DNA of 64,000 nucleotides from Clostridium_AI sp964409685 (GTDB taxonomy: Bacteria > Bacillota > Clostridia > Lachnospirales > Lachnospiraceae), in contig CAYPEJ010000017.1 in the NCBI GenBank assembly GCA_964409685.1, positions 29,443 through 93,442 on the forward strand, read 5' to 3'. The translations under genes and the position numbers were made by a program. Below the pieces are notes generated by a model. It was given only the letters and a program-made list of their open reading frames with translations. It made no database searches and had not been told where the DNA came from. Shown here piece by piece: positions 48,038 to 57,206 of the stretch (position 1 is its first letter; each line of letters opens with the position of its first letter).

Positions 48038-50086
48038 TTAGTCGTTAAAATCAACACCGGTTGCAGTAATTGTGAAATCCAGGTAGATGAACTCTATCAC
48101 CTTGGAAGGTTGTACGTAGATCTGGCACCTGAACTCATTTCTGTCAATTGTGTCAGCATCGTTCAGTTCATCGATCACAACCTTGTAAGCGTACAAACCG
48201 TTTCTCTGAACCACAGACTCGAGGTAGGGTTCAAGTCTTGCTCTAAACGAGTTGCGAACCGAAGGAGTATTGTGTTCAAATAGGAGTCGACTTGCCATCT
48301 CCTTAACGGCTTTCTTGAGCTCGATAAGAAGCCTTCTAGCATTGACTCTGTCAAGGGCCGAGGTCTTCTTCTGAAGCGTCTTCTGACCGTAGATCACGAT
48401 TCCAGATCCCGGGAATGTTCCAATAGGGTTGACATTCTTCTTGTAGAGTGTGTCCCTGTGAGCCTTTGTAAGCTTCTTTCTGGTCTGAACCACGCCCTGA
48501 ACACCACCTCTGAGCATACCTGCAGGTGCGTACCAAGGAGCAGCTTGCTTGTCGTTGTAGACGTAAACTCCCGGAATCACGACCGATGCAGGGCACCACA
48601 CAAGTCTACCAACACTGTTGTACATCTGCAACCAGGGATAGTAGGTAGCTGCATAGGAACTATTCTGTGACTGAGCATCTTCAGCAGCCTGCTTGGTAGA
48701 ATCGTCACAGTCTGAAAGATCTACAACTGCAATGCAATCACCTCTAGATTCTGCTAGTGCAACAACCTTGCTTACGGTATCTGCATTAAGCACACCCGGT
48801 GCAGAAACAATGTTGATGTCATACTCGTCAACATTCTCGAGAAGTGAAATAGCAATATCGTAATCAGAGGGTTTAACTGCCTGAGGGTATTCAGAATTCT
48901 TCCTGATGTCCTCGTAATAGTCAGCATCCACATCCTCGTCTCCGGTGTACTTACCCACAATACCGGTAGCGCCGTAGAAACCACCGGACTGCTCCTGAGG
49001 AAGATAGTCTCTGAAAGACCTACCTGTAGCATCGGTGTTGACCGTTTCTCCGTCGGTGCAGAGATAGTTGAGAGTATTGTGCACATCTGCCACGTAGACA
49101 TAGGCTGACTTGTTCGTGTAGTTGCCCTGAATATCTACATAGGGAAGACCGTCATCATCGAATGCAATAGCCGCATGCTGGTCACCAATCACCTTTGCGA
49201 TGTAGTTGACACTGTTGGGATCAAGTGAGAGGTTACTGTAGGATTCTAAGACTGCCTTGTCCTTAGTAACATCGTTGCCTCTGCGGATAACGAGTGCAAA
49301 GGTACCTGTCTCCGGATCCACATTAGAAATCTCGAATCTGAGATTTTCTGAAGAACCTAGTACTAGTGAACCATCTTTTCTCTCGTCTGCATCCTCCTCA
49401 CCGTAGGACTTGTACTCCTCTCCAGCCACACTGTTGAGCATTGCTCCACAACTGAGTGTCTTAAGTACGAACGGAACCATGGAAGTATCGGCTGCAACAC
49501 TGTCTACAGACTGCTTTGCTTTCTTAACAGCCTCGTCAGCTTCTGCCTTTGCACTATTGAGAGGTTCTAGAGCTGCTGTTTCTCTATCTAGAGCTTCCTG
49601 TGCAGCTGCCTGTGCCTCGGGATCATCACCGGCTTCCGCAAGGGCTGCCGATGCACTGTCAATCCTAGCTTGCTGCTGATCAACAGCTGCCTGTGCCTTA
49701 CTTGCCTCTATCTGTGCAACCGCAAGGTCCTGTTCAGCCGACTCCTCTGCCAGACTCTTGACTCTCGTACTATTTGCTCCCTTGAAGTAGCCTTCGGGTG
49801 CAACTCTCACTACCAGTAGGGAATCTCCTCCCTGCTCAAAGTATGACTTGGCTGCAATGCTGGTCAGGAACTCCTGTTGAACCTTTGTAGATCCGGACTC
49901 AAGCTCAAACACTGTACCAAACCTCCTGGTAAAATCTCCATAGGATGTTACCCTGGTAGGTATGTTAGGTTGTCCCTTTACCGTAGGCCCAAGAAGAGCA
50001 GCTCCGGCTACCAGAGGTCTTGCAGCATATGCACTTCTGTCAGTTTCGGTAATGCTGATACCCGGTGAAACTAAAACTTCTGCCAT
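48038..50086 (-). CDS. Tail sheath protein (gp18-like) with coiled-coil insertion
   Basis: 682 residues. N-terminus VLVSPGISITETDRSAYAARP and the C-terminal half with KEAGAD-like YPWLQMYNSVGRLVWCPASVVI and VNPIGTFPGSGIVIYGQKTL near 561 are sheath-typical. The final part (RSFRARLEPYLESVVQRNG, DRNEFRCQIYVQPSKVIEFI) matches the conserved sheath C-terminus. Residues 111-198 are Ala/Glu/Gln-rich coiled coil (EASKAQAAVDQQQARIDSA), not present in T4 gp18. It contracts to drive the tube. A terminator precedes the gene. Confidence 0.9.
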   Translation of the reverse strand: MAEVLVSPGISITETDRSAYAARPLVAGAALLGPTVKGQPNIPTRVTSYGDFTRRFGTVFELESGSTKVQQEFLTSIAAKSYFEQGGDSLLVVRVAPEGYFKGANSTRVKSLAEESAEQDLAVAQIEASKAQAAVDQQQARIDSASAALAEAGDDPEAQAAAQEALDRETAALEPLNSAKAEADEAVKKAKQSVDSVAADTSMVPFVLKTLSCGAMLNSVAGEEYKSYGEEDADERKDGSLVLGSSENLRFEISNVDPETGTFALVIRRGNDVTKDKAVLESYSNLSLDPNSVNYIAKVIGDQHAAIAFDDDGLPYVDIQGNYTNKSAYVYVADVHNTLNYLCTDGETVNTDATGRSFRDYLPQEQSGGFYGATGIVGKYTGDEDVDADYYEDIRKNSEYPQAVKPSDYDIAISLLENVDEYDINIVSAPGVLNADTVSKVVALAESRGDCIAVVDLSDCDDSTKQAAEDAQSQNSSYAATYYPWLQMYNSVGRLVWCPASVVIPGVYVYNDKQAAPWYAPAGMLRGGVQGVVQTRKKLTKAHRDTLYKKNVNPIGTFPGSGIVIYGQKTLQKKTSALDRVNARRLLIELKKAVKEMASRLLFEHNTPSVRNSFRARLEPYLESVVQRNGLYAYKVVIDELNDADTIDRNEFRCQIYVQPSKVIEFIYLDFTITATGVDFND

Positions 50087-50167
50087 TCTCTTACTTATTA
50101 AACTATATGTAACTTAATTATTGTGTTTATAAGTAGTCTTCTATTTTCGGGAAATTGGAACACAAAA

Positions 50168-50192
50168 ATGCCCGGTAGTGAAATCCGGGCAT
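50168..50192 (-). terminator. Intrinsic terminator
   Basis: ATGCCCGG pairs with CCGGGCAT over a 9-base loop and TTTTTGTG follows on the minus strand. It ends the ATP-grasp/Hint gene transcript (stop at 50225) and precedes the sheath gene. An ATAAATAG motif overlaps the upstream stem end. Confidence 0.8.
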
Positions 50193-50224
50193 AAATAGTT
50201 CTGGAGATTTCTAGACGACTGCAG

Positions 50225-52129
50225 CTATTCAAGGGTAAGCATTATGTCAACAGTTCCATAACTTGCTGTTGCATACCACTTTCCGGTGCCGCGAACTGAG
50301 TTGGTACCCGGTACGATGTCTGTTTCACTGGAAGTAAGAGATATTGCAGTGGATGTCAAACTACCTAGTTCCAAAACCGGTGCTGTTATCGTGTCCACCG
50401 GTTCATATTCAAGAGTCACACTGGCTGTGACATCCCACACATTTTGGGAGTTAAATGCGGATTTACAAAATTCTGATACGGTAGTGCCAAACGTCGGGCC
50501 TGCAAACACATTGATATTGTTTGCTGTGAAGTTAACGCTGGTACCTGACTGTGTATGCTTAAAATTTAAAGATAGCGATGCAGTTGCACTCTCTCCTGCG
50601 TAAGCTCCTCTTTTAGATTTTGCTAAAAAACATACAGTGGTGTTGCGAACTGAGTTAGTACATGACTTTTGAAGATCGCAAGTCTGTGGATCTGTAAGAA
50701 TATTCTTAAGAACGCATCGCTTCAGCAGATCAATATCACCAAAGTCACCAATAATAGTTTCATTATGTTCAATAGAGACAACCGGTGAACTACCCTGTAC
50801 CCGGGTAAAGAAAATATTAGGGCTGTCTAGAGTCAGTCCGTAACCCTCTGATCCAGGAACAACGTTAACCTCAACAGCTTTCAGTGTCTTCGTGACAAAC
50901 GATCCGGACTCAAGAAGAATTATCTTGTCACCGGTCAGCATCCTAGCTATCTTACGGAACCTCACGGAACCGTCTTCCGGGTCTATGCCGAGATATGATG
51001 ACTCTGCCATGTCCACAATCTCCGTACCGTCCGAAAAGGTAAGCTTGCAGTTGTTCAAGGAATCACTGCCCGTCACATTCCACACACCCCTCACACTAGC
51101 ACTCTCGAATCTTGCTCCGGAAACAAACGTATCGTAGTCTACATTGTAGTCCTGCTCGTGGGAAACCACACTGTTACCACTAACCGGTATGTAGAGTGAG
51201 TTGACGAACTCTCCGACCTCCAGCTCCGAAACAGGTTTCCAGGTACCATCGGCCATCTGAATCTCATCCTCCGGGAATGCTAGAACCGTACGCTTCCAGT
51301 TTGTAAAGGTAACTGTTCCGTTGTCTGTGTTTACCACAAAGCAGTCTCGAGAACTCTTCAACTCTCCAACTTTGCTGTACACAATTTCATTGTCCTCCGG
51401 CATGAGCTCGTTAGCTCTTCTCTCGTATGATCCGAGAGGAATTGCTTTCAGGCCGTCTTCCTCCTGTACGAAGATTGTCCAGTTCCTGACAAGTTTCAGA
51501 ACTTCACCCTTGTGCAGGGCTTTTGAAGAATTGTACAGGAACGGTTCCAGGAAAAATCCGTCCGGAAGCTCCAGGTTGTTTGCCTTCTTCAGTGTACCGA
51601 GCTTGTAGAACTTGGGGTAGACCAACTTGTCGTAAGCCGGAGTATCGGCTTTCAGGACAAAGTTGGGATAAGCGCCGTTGTCTCCAACAGCTGTCAAAAT
51701 GTTTACGTCCTGACTTCTGTACTCTAGTCCAAACTTCTCATCCTTCACAAGATCTCTGAATTTCAGCTTGTGTGCCGCATATGAGTCCACAGCAGCTGTC
51801 TCTGAATAAGAACTACGGATTATGAATACAGAATCCTCATCAAACTTACCCTTGTCTGCATCCAGGTAGATGGTAATGTCTTTACCAAGCTGTGCCTCGA
51901 TTTCTGCTACCAGGCCTATACGGTTACCCTCGAACAGGTTTCCTTCGAGGTAGACAGCCGTAAGTTTAGCCTGTTCCAGGAAAGATTTTAGGGCCGAGAG
52001 ATCCAGCATCTCAGAAAAAGACTGGTTCCTGTTGTACCAGTCCAGTCCCACGTTGGTGTTTATCTCAATAGGAACAAGACTACCGTCCTGCTTGTACATG
52101 AAGTCTGTTCCGACAAGTACTGATTTCAT
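50225..52129 (-). CDS. Virion-associated protein with ATP-grasp-like and Hint-like regions
   Basis: 634 residues. Residues 1-250 follow an ATP-grasp-like pattern with a short N-terminal LVGTDFMYKQDGSLVPIEINTN (the E-x-N metal site seen in that fold), and FIIRSSYSETAAVDS near 102. Residues 279-447 resemble a Hint module: PEDEIQMADGTWKPVSELEVG near 286 and KAVEVNVVPGSEGYGLTLDSPN near 417. The end beyond 500 is beta-sandwich-like (AYAGESATASLSLNFKHTQSG). It lies directly before the sheath gene. Autoprocessing is possible but a catalytic Cys at the Hint start was not seen. Confidence 0.55.
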   Translation of the reverse strand: MKSVLVGTDFMYKQDGSLVPIEINTNVGLDWYNRNQSFSEMLDLSALKSFLEQAKLTAVYLEGNLFEGNRIGLVAEIEAQLGKDITIYLDADKGKFDEDSVFIIRSSYSETAAVDSYAAHKLKFRDLVKDEKFGLEYRSQDVNILTAVGDNGAYPNFVLKADTPAYDKLVYPKFYKLGTLKKANNLELPDGFFLEPFLYNSSKALHKGEVLKLVRNWTIFVQEEDGLKAIPLGSYERRANELMPEDNEIVYSKVGELKSSRDCFVVNTDNGTVTFTNWKRTVLAFPEDEIQMADGTWKPVSELEVGEFVNSLYIPVSGNSVVSHEQDYNVDYDTFVSGARFESASVRGVWNVTGSDSLNNCKLTFSDGTEIVDMAESSYLGIDPEDGSVRFRKIARMLTGDKIILLESGSFVTKTLKAVEVNVVPGSEGYGLTLDSPNIFFTRVQGSSPVVSIEHNETIIGDFGDIDLLKRCVLKNILTDPQTCDLQKSCTNSVRNTTVCFLAKSKRGAYAGESATASLSLNFKHTQSGTSVNFTANNINVFAGPTFGTTVSEFCKSAFNSQNVWDVTASVTLEYEPVDTITAPVLELGSLTSTAISLTSSETDIVPGTNSVRGTGKWYATASYGTVDIMLTLE

Positions 52130-52416
52130 TATACTAAACTAGTTTTCTTAATTTTATCCACTTTGTCTAAATAGTTTTTGTCAGGTTCCGACCACCTGTT
52201 TTCCGGGCACGGACTGCCAGCTCTACTGTAGATCTTCTTGGAAATAAAGCATCCGCAGTTCTTGCAAATCTTCGGAACACTGTCTGAGTAGTTCTCACAG
52301 GTTTTGCAGATTTCCAGTCTGGCTTCTGCTCTCTCTTTTTCCAGTTCCGTGGGATGGAGAGATGCCAGAAAGGCATCTAGAATTTCCACAACCTTGAGTT
52401 CCTTAACCTTCTTCAT
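52129..52416 (-). CDS. Small zinc-binding phage protein
   Basis: 95 residues from the ATG at 52414-52416 (a GTG at 52423-52425 is also possible). Cysteines are spaced as CKTCENY near 37, KICKNCGCFISKKIY near 50 and GSPCPENRW near 70, a known phage zinc-binding pattern of unknown function. The stop overlaps the start of the ATP-grasp/Hint gene (TAATG). Confidence 0.7.
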   Translation of the reverse strand: MKKVKELKVVEILDAFLASLHPTELEKERAEARLEICKTCENYSDSVPKICKNCGCFISKKIYSRAGSPCPENRWSEPDKNYLDKVDKIKKTSLV

Positions 52417-52427
52417 CTTTGACACAA

Positions 52428-52526
52428 CTACTTTGATTCTTCGGTTGATGTTGCTTTCTCGTAGATGAGGTCAGCAATACGCTGCATCACCTCCAGCATC
52501 TCCTGTTTTTCCTGATCTGTTATCAT
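52428..52526 (-). CDS. Very small ORF
   Basis: 32 residues (MITDQEKQEMLEVMQRIADL, then a helical acidic tail) with a good ribosome site (AAAGGAG) 8 bases before the ATG at 52524-52526. It is upstream of the zinc-binding gene and ends just before it. It is too short to assign; a leader or small regulator is possible. Confidence 0.45.
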   Translation of the reverse strand: MITDQEKQEMLEVMQRIADLIYEKATSTEESK

Positions 52527-52582
52527 AACCTTACTCCTTTGTATTCAATACAACGACTATAAATAGCTTTCTCACTCTTTGG

Positions 52583-53962
52583 CTAGAGATGTAGTTCCGG
52601 AAATACCTCCCGGTAGTTCGTTCCTCTACGCCTGTCTGCTTCTTTTAGAAGAGCTTTTAGTTGTTCCTTTTTCAGGTCTCTATCAAAAGGTTCGTGATCA
52701 TTCTGAACATAGTCGTAAATTCTCTTTACCTTCTCTATCTCAATCTCACAGAACCCGGCTGGCCAGGTTCCGGGTGTTGACACTATTCTTAGACTCTCGA
52801 TCTTTTCACCGCTTTTCCGGATAAGTTCTCGCTGTTCCTCGGTAGCAAGCTTGGGTGACAACATGTCTGGCCATCGAATAAATGTCGTGTCCAGCATCAC
52901 GGCTGTTCCGTAGATTCTCTGGTCACCATTGTTACCGTGATACCTAACCTTGAGATCGTACACCTTGTCTATAAGCTCATCAAACGAGAAAATAGACAGG
53001 ATATTGTAGGTTGCCATGATTGTCAGGGTGACTTTCGGCAATCTCTTCAGAATTTCCTCTACCCTGTACCAAAACTTCTCGGTGTTCAGGCCGTAGCGTA
53101 CATACTCAGCCTGTTTTCCCATAGACTCAATAGACGTGTAGATTACGAACTCTCGAACCTTGGAATTGTTGCTCAGGTCTTCAGCAATTGACATGAACCG
53201 TTCAAACTGGCTGTCACTCATTCCCAGGTTCGTGTTGATTCCAAAGCTCAGACCGGGGTTCTCTTCCCAGTGTTCCTGAATGTATTCCAAAACCTGGTAG
53301 CACTCATCTGTCAGTAGAGGTTCTCCACCGGTCATCCTAAACGTGTGCAAAGTCCGGAACAGTTCCGGCCACCACTTCCAGAATGCTTGAGTTAGTGGAT
53401 TCTCACTAATATGCTCGCACCTGTATTCTAACTGTTCGTCGATAGGTGCATCCATTTTGTACCCGCCTGTGTCCAAAATCGGGCCATACTTCTTGGCTTC
53501 GGCCTGCCACCTTGATGAAAACTGGGGACTGCAGTAGAGACACTTGAAGTTGCACCTGTTCGAGAAAGATAGTTCAACATATCTCGGATTGTGATCTTCC
53601 AGCCAGTCTGAATTCTTGATCTCGTCCAGGGTAGGCCAGGCCCACGGTTCTGAGGACTTGAAGATCCTGTCGGAGTAGAGTGGAGAATTGTCTTCAACCT
53701 TCCAGCAGTAGTCACACTCGGCCGGTCTCTTCCCCTCTAGCATTTCTCTCCAGCACTTCTTCTTGTACAGGGTGTTGTGCAGAGCTGCCGGGTTTCTCAA
53801 GACCTCTCTTTCGTTTATCTTGTGGGCTGCCGGGTGGTGACACGAGTGATTTAGTCCTGTACCAAGATGGATGGTCACCTGATTCCATTTTGCAAGACAC
53901 AGGGAGGGTCCGAGAGCATCTCGAACCTGTTGTCTGTATTTCTGTTCTTCTTCTAGAGTCAT
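52583..53962 (-). CDS. Radical SAM enzyme, twitch-type
   Basis: 459 residues. The radical SAM site is NRCNFKCLYCSPQF near 135-148 (CxxxCxxC), with MTGGEPLLTDECY near 215 (GGE) and AGFCEIE later. The N-terminal 120 residues hold His/Cys-containing helices (CHHPAAHKINEREVL, AECDYCWK) that could bind another cluster. Phage members like this are common in marine and gut phages; the reaction is unknown. It may act on the glycan or on a host peptide. It starts the glycan-type island. Confidence 0.75.
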   Translation of the reverse strand: MTLEEEQKYRQQVRDALGPSLCLAKWNQVTIHLGTGLNHSCHHPAAHKINEREVLRNPAALHNTLYKKKCWREMLEGKRPAECDYCWKVEDNSPLYSDRIFKSSEPWAWPTLDEIKNSDWLEDHNPRYVELSFSNRCNFKCLYCSPQFSSRWQAEAKKYGPILDTGGYKMDAPIDEQLEYRCEHISENPLTQAFWKWWPELFRTLHTFRMTGGEPLLTDECYQVLEYIQEHWEENPGLSFGINTNLGMSDSQFERFMSIAEDLSNNSKVREFVIYTSIESMGKQAEYVRYGLNTEKFWYRVEEILKRLPKVTLTIMATYNILSIFSFDELIDKVYDLKVRYHGNNGDQRIYGTAVMLDTTFIRWPDMLSPKLATEEQRELIRKSGEKIESLRIVSTPGTWPAGFCEIEIEKVKRIYDYVQNDHEPFDRDLKKEQLKALLKEADRRRGTNYREVFPELHL

Positions 53963-53994
53963 AAACTAAACATATCAAACTTTTGGCAAACCTG

Positions 53995-54912
53995 TCAGCA
54001 CAGGAACCTCTGTGTTCCGCTAACTAGGTCATCAACCTCCGGACCATTTACCTCCACACTGCCTACTTTGTCTCGAGAAAACAGGTTGCAATATTTTCTG
54101 TAGGTTGTACCTGTCTGGGTTCTAACTGTGTGGAGTGCATGTGCTGCTAGATAGCGAATTCTCTCGGACTTTGGCAAACTTCCACCCAACCTGTTGTGTT
54201 CTACATAAGAATCTAGGGTAAGACCTGTCATGTGCAGTAGTCTAGGAATGTCGACACTGTAGTACGGTATCTTTTGTGTTCTTACCCAGTACTTCGGACC
54301 GGTTCCGTCAATGACTTCCAGAGTTCTCATTCTCTCGGCATCTCGTCCCAACTGAACCGATGTTCTCTGAAGATTGATCTCGTATTTCCCCAGGTCAGGT
54401 CCGTAGTTCCCGGCTACCAGCATAAAACCCGAGTTCATGTTACCGTTAACGTCTGTTTCTAGTCCTAGTTTCTTCTTAATGTCTTCATCAATGTCCGGTT
54501 TGTAGTAGCCCTGTTCGTATCCTCCCAGGAAAACGTGGCCCGAATTCATCCATCTCCGGTAAAACTCAAGACAACTAATGAATTCCGGAAAAACCAGTAT
54601 GTCTGGATCTAGAAAAATAGAGGGCTCTCTCATCTGAGAGACTGTGTACCACCTGGCTCCTGTGTATTCTGTTCCCTGAAATGCTTCGAAATCAACATCA
54701 ATCAGACAACTATACGGAAGCTTGACGCCGTACTTCTCCTGAATGGACCGGACCACCTCTAGAAACGGTGCATCTCCGTAGAGTAGTATCTCATCTTCCG
54801 GAAAGATATATTTCCACTGGTAAGCTGTACTCAGAGTCTGTAGAGCTACAAACCAGTCATAGCCCTTCTCTTGAGCAGGGTGTCCTAAACAAAATGCTTG
54901 GTAAATTTTCAC
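53995..54912 (-). CDS. Glycosyltransferase-like protein
   Basis: 305 residues from a GTG start. GT-A-like: PSIFLDPDILVFPEFIS near 97 provides a DPD metal-type motif, with EDEILLYGDAP upstream and MNSGFMLVAGNYG near 158. The remainder has mixed strands and a basic C-terminal region. It resembles the DUF6734-type transferases in phage islands. Donor and acceptor unknown. Confidence 0.65.
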   Translation of the reverse strand: MKIYQAFCLGHPAQEKGYDWFVALQTLSTAYQWKYIFPEDEILLYGDAPFLEVVRSIQEKYGVKLPYSCLIDVDFEAFQGTEYTGARWYTVSQMREPSIFLDPDILVFPEFISCLEFYRRWMNSGHVFLGGYEQGYYKPDIDEDIKKKLGLETDVNGNMNSGFMLVAGNYGPDLGKYEINLQRTSVQLGRDAERMRTLEVIDGTGPKYWVRTQKIPYYSVDIPRLLHMTGLTLDSYVEHNRLGGSLPKSERIRYLAAHALHTVRTQTGTTYRKYCNLFSRDKVGSVEVNGPEVDDLVSGTQRFLC

Positions 54913-54915
54913 GGA

Positions 54916-55767
54916 CTACACTATCTCGGGGAAGAACACCTCTACCCCCATTACTTTACAAAATTCTCGAATCTGCTCTGGTGAGTAGTACAGGGATTTC
55001 TGCAGTACACTAGAAATCAGGTTGTACTGCTTTCGTGGAACACGAACATATTTTGATCCCATAGCATGGTAGACCGGTGTCTTTCCGGGTCCAATGTTCT
55101 CTAGAGCATCCGTCTGCTCAAACCTCACAGTCTCGACACCACTATCTCTGTAGTACTTTACCGGATAGCCCTGTTCAAAAATGTAGGCATACTCGTTGTA
55201 GCCAAACTTACCTATGAATTCGGTAACCGACGGAATCTTCTGAAAAGCTACAATGTCTGAACTGAGTTCGTGCAGCTTGTCCGGGTCTGGATGATACATC
55301 AGTCCTCCACAGGCAAACTTCTCAGCAAGCACCATGTTCAAAATAGGACAGGTCTCTATCTTACCTGTCTCGGATCGACTGTAGTGATGAGTCGTAGCCC
55401 AAAAACAGTTGTCTCTACCCTCCGGTTTGAACCTTCCGCACAGCACAACGTCAATGTCTAGAATTATGCAAGGATCCTTCTCAAGAAATGCCGTATAGAT
55501 CCTGGGCCAGCACCACATTCTCTTGTCATACTGTCCAGACTCAAACACCTTTTCAAAATCAATGAGGTTGATCTCGTCCCAAGCAACATATTCTCTCGGT
55601 AGACTGTCCAGGTATCTCCGGGTGTCCTGATCACAATAAAGAACAACTGTGTCTTCCGGATAGTGATGTTTCCAGGACATTGCACCCAGTACAAGCAGAC
55701 TCCTGGGAATAGGATTGTCTGAGTAGGTAAAACCGAACGAGTTCTTGTGAGTGAATATAACTCTCAT
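54916..55767 (-). CDS. Glycosyltransferase-like protein
   Basis: 283 residues from the ATG at 55765-55767 (a GTG immediately upstream gives one more residue). The GT-A-like core has PEDTVVLYCDQDTRRYL near 40 and CIILDIDVVLCGRFK near 101 (DID metal-type motif), and an acceptor-side ACGGLMYHPDPDKL near 154. It is similar in outline to the gene at 53995 and to the one at 60424. No specific family can be named by eye. Confidence 0.65.
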   Translation of the reverse strand: MRVIFTHKNSFGFTYSDNPIPRSLLVLGAMSWKHHYPEDTVVLYCDQDTRRYLDSLPREYVAWDEINLIDFEKVFESGQYDKRMWCWPRIYTAFLEKDPCIILDIDVVLCGRFKPEGRDNCFWATTHHYSRSETGKIETCPILNMVLAEKFACGGLMYHPDPDKLHELSSDIVAFQKIPSVTEFIGKFGYNEYAYIFEQGYPVKYYRDSGVETVRFEQTDALENIGPGKTPVYHAMGSKYVRVPRKQYNLISSVLQKSLYYSPEQIREFCKVMGVEVFFPEIV

Positions 55768-55769
55768 CA

Positions 55770-57206
55770 CTATCTAAACTTTACGTTTATCATCTTTGCC
55801 CATGGGGCTATCTGTTCTGTTCCAAGATACTCGTACTTACCCTCGAGCTGTGCAATACCGTCATTCTTGTAGTCCAGTTTACCCTGTTGCATAGCAAGCA
55901 TGTATCTCTTCTCGTTTCTTGCTGTAGGTTCACCCTTTGCAAAGTGTCCGTTCACGATACCTTCATCCTTGTGGTAGAGGCACGTGAATCTACCCGGTTT
56001 TCTCACAGGGAGCATTGAGTGAGACACGTTTATATCCTCTACACGATATTCTATATTAGAAGAGATTATACCTTCGTTCTCCTTAAGGAAATCTAGGTTT
56101 AACAGTAGGTCCTCACCGTCGTTTGGCACCCTGTTGCACAAGTCCTGTACCTCACCCGGTGTGAGTGCCCTATTCCAGATCTGGACCTTTGCTATATCTC
56201 CCTTAAAATACCTAGCTATGTCATCTACTGCCACAGAAGGGGTTGTTCCGAGATAGCAAGACTGTGAACCATATGACTTGAGTCTACCGTTCCAGTGCAT
56301 GGGAGATCTTGATCCGTGTCCATGTTGTGCATCTACCTCTATTCCGTTCAGGTACAAACTAACCAGTTGCTCCTCAGCATCAAAAGTTGCGGTAACCCAG
56401 CTCCACTGCCTGTCATACCTCTTGGCCCACATGTAGTTGTGTTGGTTGAAGGTGTTCCAAAACTGGAGACTGTATGTTTTTGAGTTGTTAAAGCTTATTC
56501 CATAGTCATAGCCCGGTATCCTGAATATCGGGTACTCCACGTATCTCCTGTTGTCATCACCGAGTAGGTAGATTTCCTGTTTTTCCGGCTGCTGAAAAGC
56601 TCTACACAGGACGGTTATCGTGTGTGACCTGGAACTAAAGTTTCGAAGCTGGGGAAAGGTAGTCCTGGGTAGTTCTATGGCTGAGTTGTTCCCGTTAAAG
56701 TGAGCATAGCCTTGTCCGGTAATGGTACAATACTCTTCAACATTCAGGAGTCCTTCTAGATAGCATCTCCAGAACAGGTCATCATCTTCCATGCCCCAGT
56801 CCCAGTACTCGTTAGAGTAACCGTTGGTCTTTTCCACCTGATCTTTCGTGAACAGGACAGCTCCTCCGAAATACTCGAAATACTTGAGGTCGTAGTCCAT
56901 CTGCGAGATGTTGGTAGCAATGTGTACGGGCTTGTCTCCTGGACACGAGTAGTCAGCCCCTCCTCCTATTTCCGGAATCATGTCGATATCGTGCCACACA
57001 ATATAGTCACAACCGTCCTCAAATGCGAACTTGGCTGCAACATTCTTGGTCATGCCCCTGTTGAAGAGCTTGTCATCACACTGGTGACCAAAATACATGC
57101 AAAAATCGTCAATACCCTGCATCCTAAGATAGTCAGCTACCTTGGGCACAAACTCTTCCAGGTGGGCCTGTCGATTTCTATAGGGCACACAAACACCTAA
57201 CTTCAT
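55770..57206 (-). CDS. GT7-like galactosyltransferase fused to a lectin-like domain
   Basis: 478 residues. The first 175 match the beta-4-galactosyltransferase (GT7) pattern: VCVPYRNRQAHLEEF at 5-19, WHDIDMIPE at 71-79 (metal DxD), FGGAVLFTKDQVEKTNGYSN at 113-132 and YWDWGMEDDDLFWRC (134-148), the W-G-x-E-D-D acceptor motif. Residues 180-400 look like a LamG/concanavalin A-like jelly roll (SWVTATFDAEEQLVSLYLNG, GDIAKVQIWNRALTPGEV). It probably adds a hexose to a glycan. It overlaps the paralogue upstream (ATGA). Confidence 0.8.
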   Translation of the reverse strand: MKLGVCVPYRNRQAHLEEFVPKVADYLRMQGIDDFCMYFGHQCDDKLFNRGMTKNVAAKFAFEDGCDYIVWHDIDMIPEIGGGADYSCPGDKPVHIATNISQMDYDLKYFEYFGGAVLFTKDQVEKTNGYSNEYWDWGMEDDDLFWRCYLEGLLNVEEYCTITGQGYAHFNGNNSAIELPRTTFPQLRNFSSRSHTITVLCRAFQQPEKQEIYLLGDDNRRYVEYPIFRIPGYDYGISFNNSKTYSLQFWNTFNQHNYMWAKRYDRQWSWVTATFDAEEQLVSLYLNGIEVDAQHGHGSRSPMHWNGRLKSYGSQSCYLGTTPSVAVDDIARYFKGDIAKVQIWNRALTPGEVQDLCNRVPNDGEDLLLNLDFLKENEGIISSNIEYRVEDINVSHSMLPVRKPGRFTCLYHKDEGIVNGHFAKGEPTARNEKRYMLAMQQGKLDYKNDGIAQLEGKYEYLGTEQIAPWAKMINVKFR

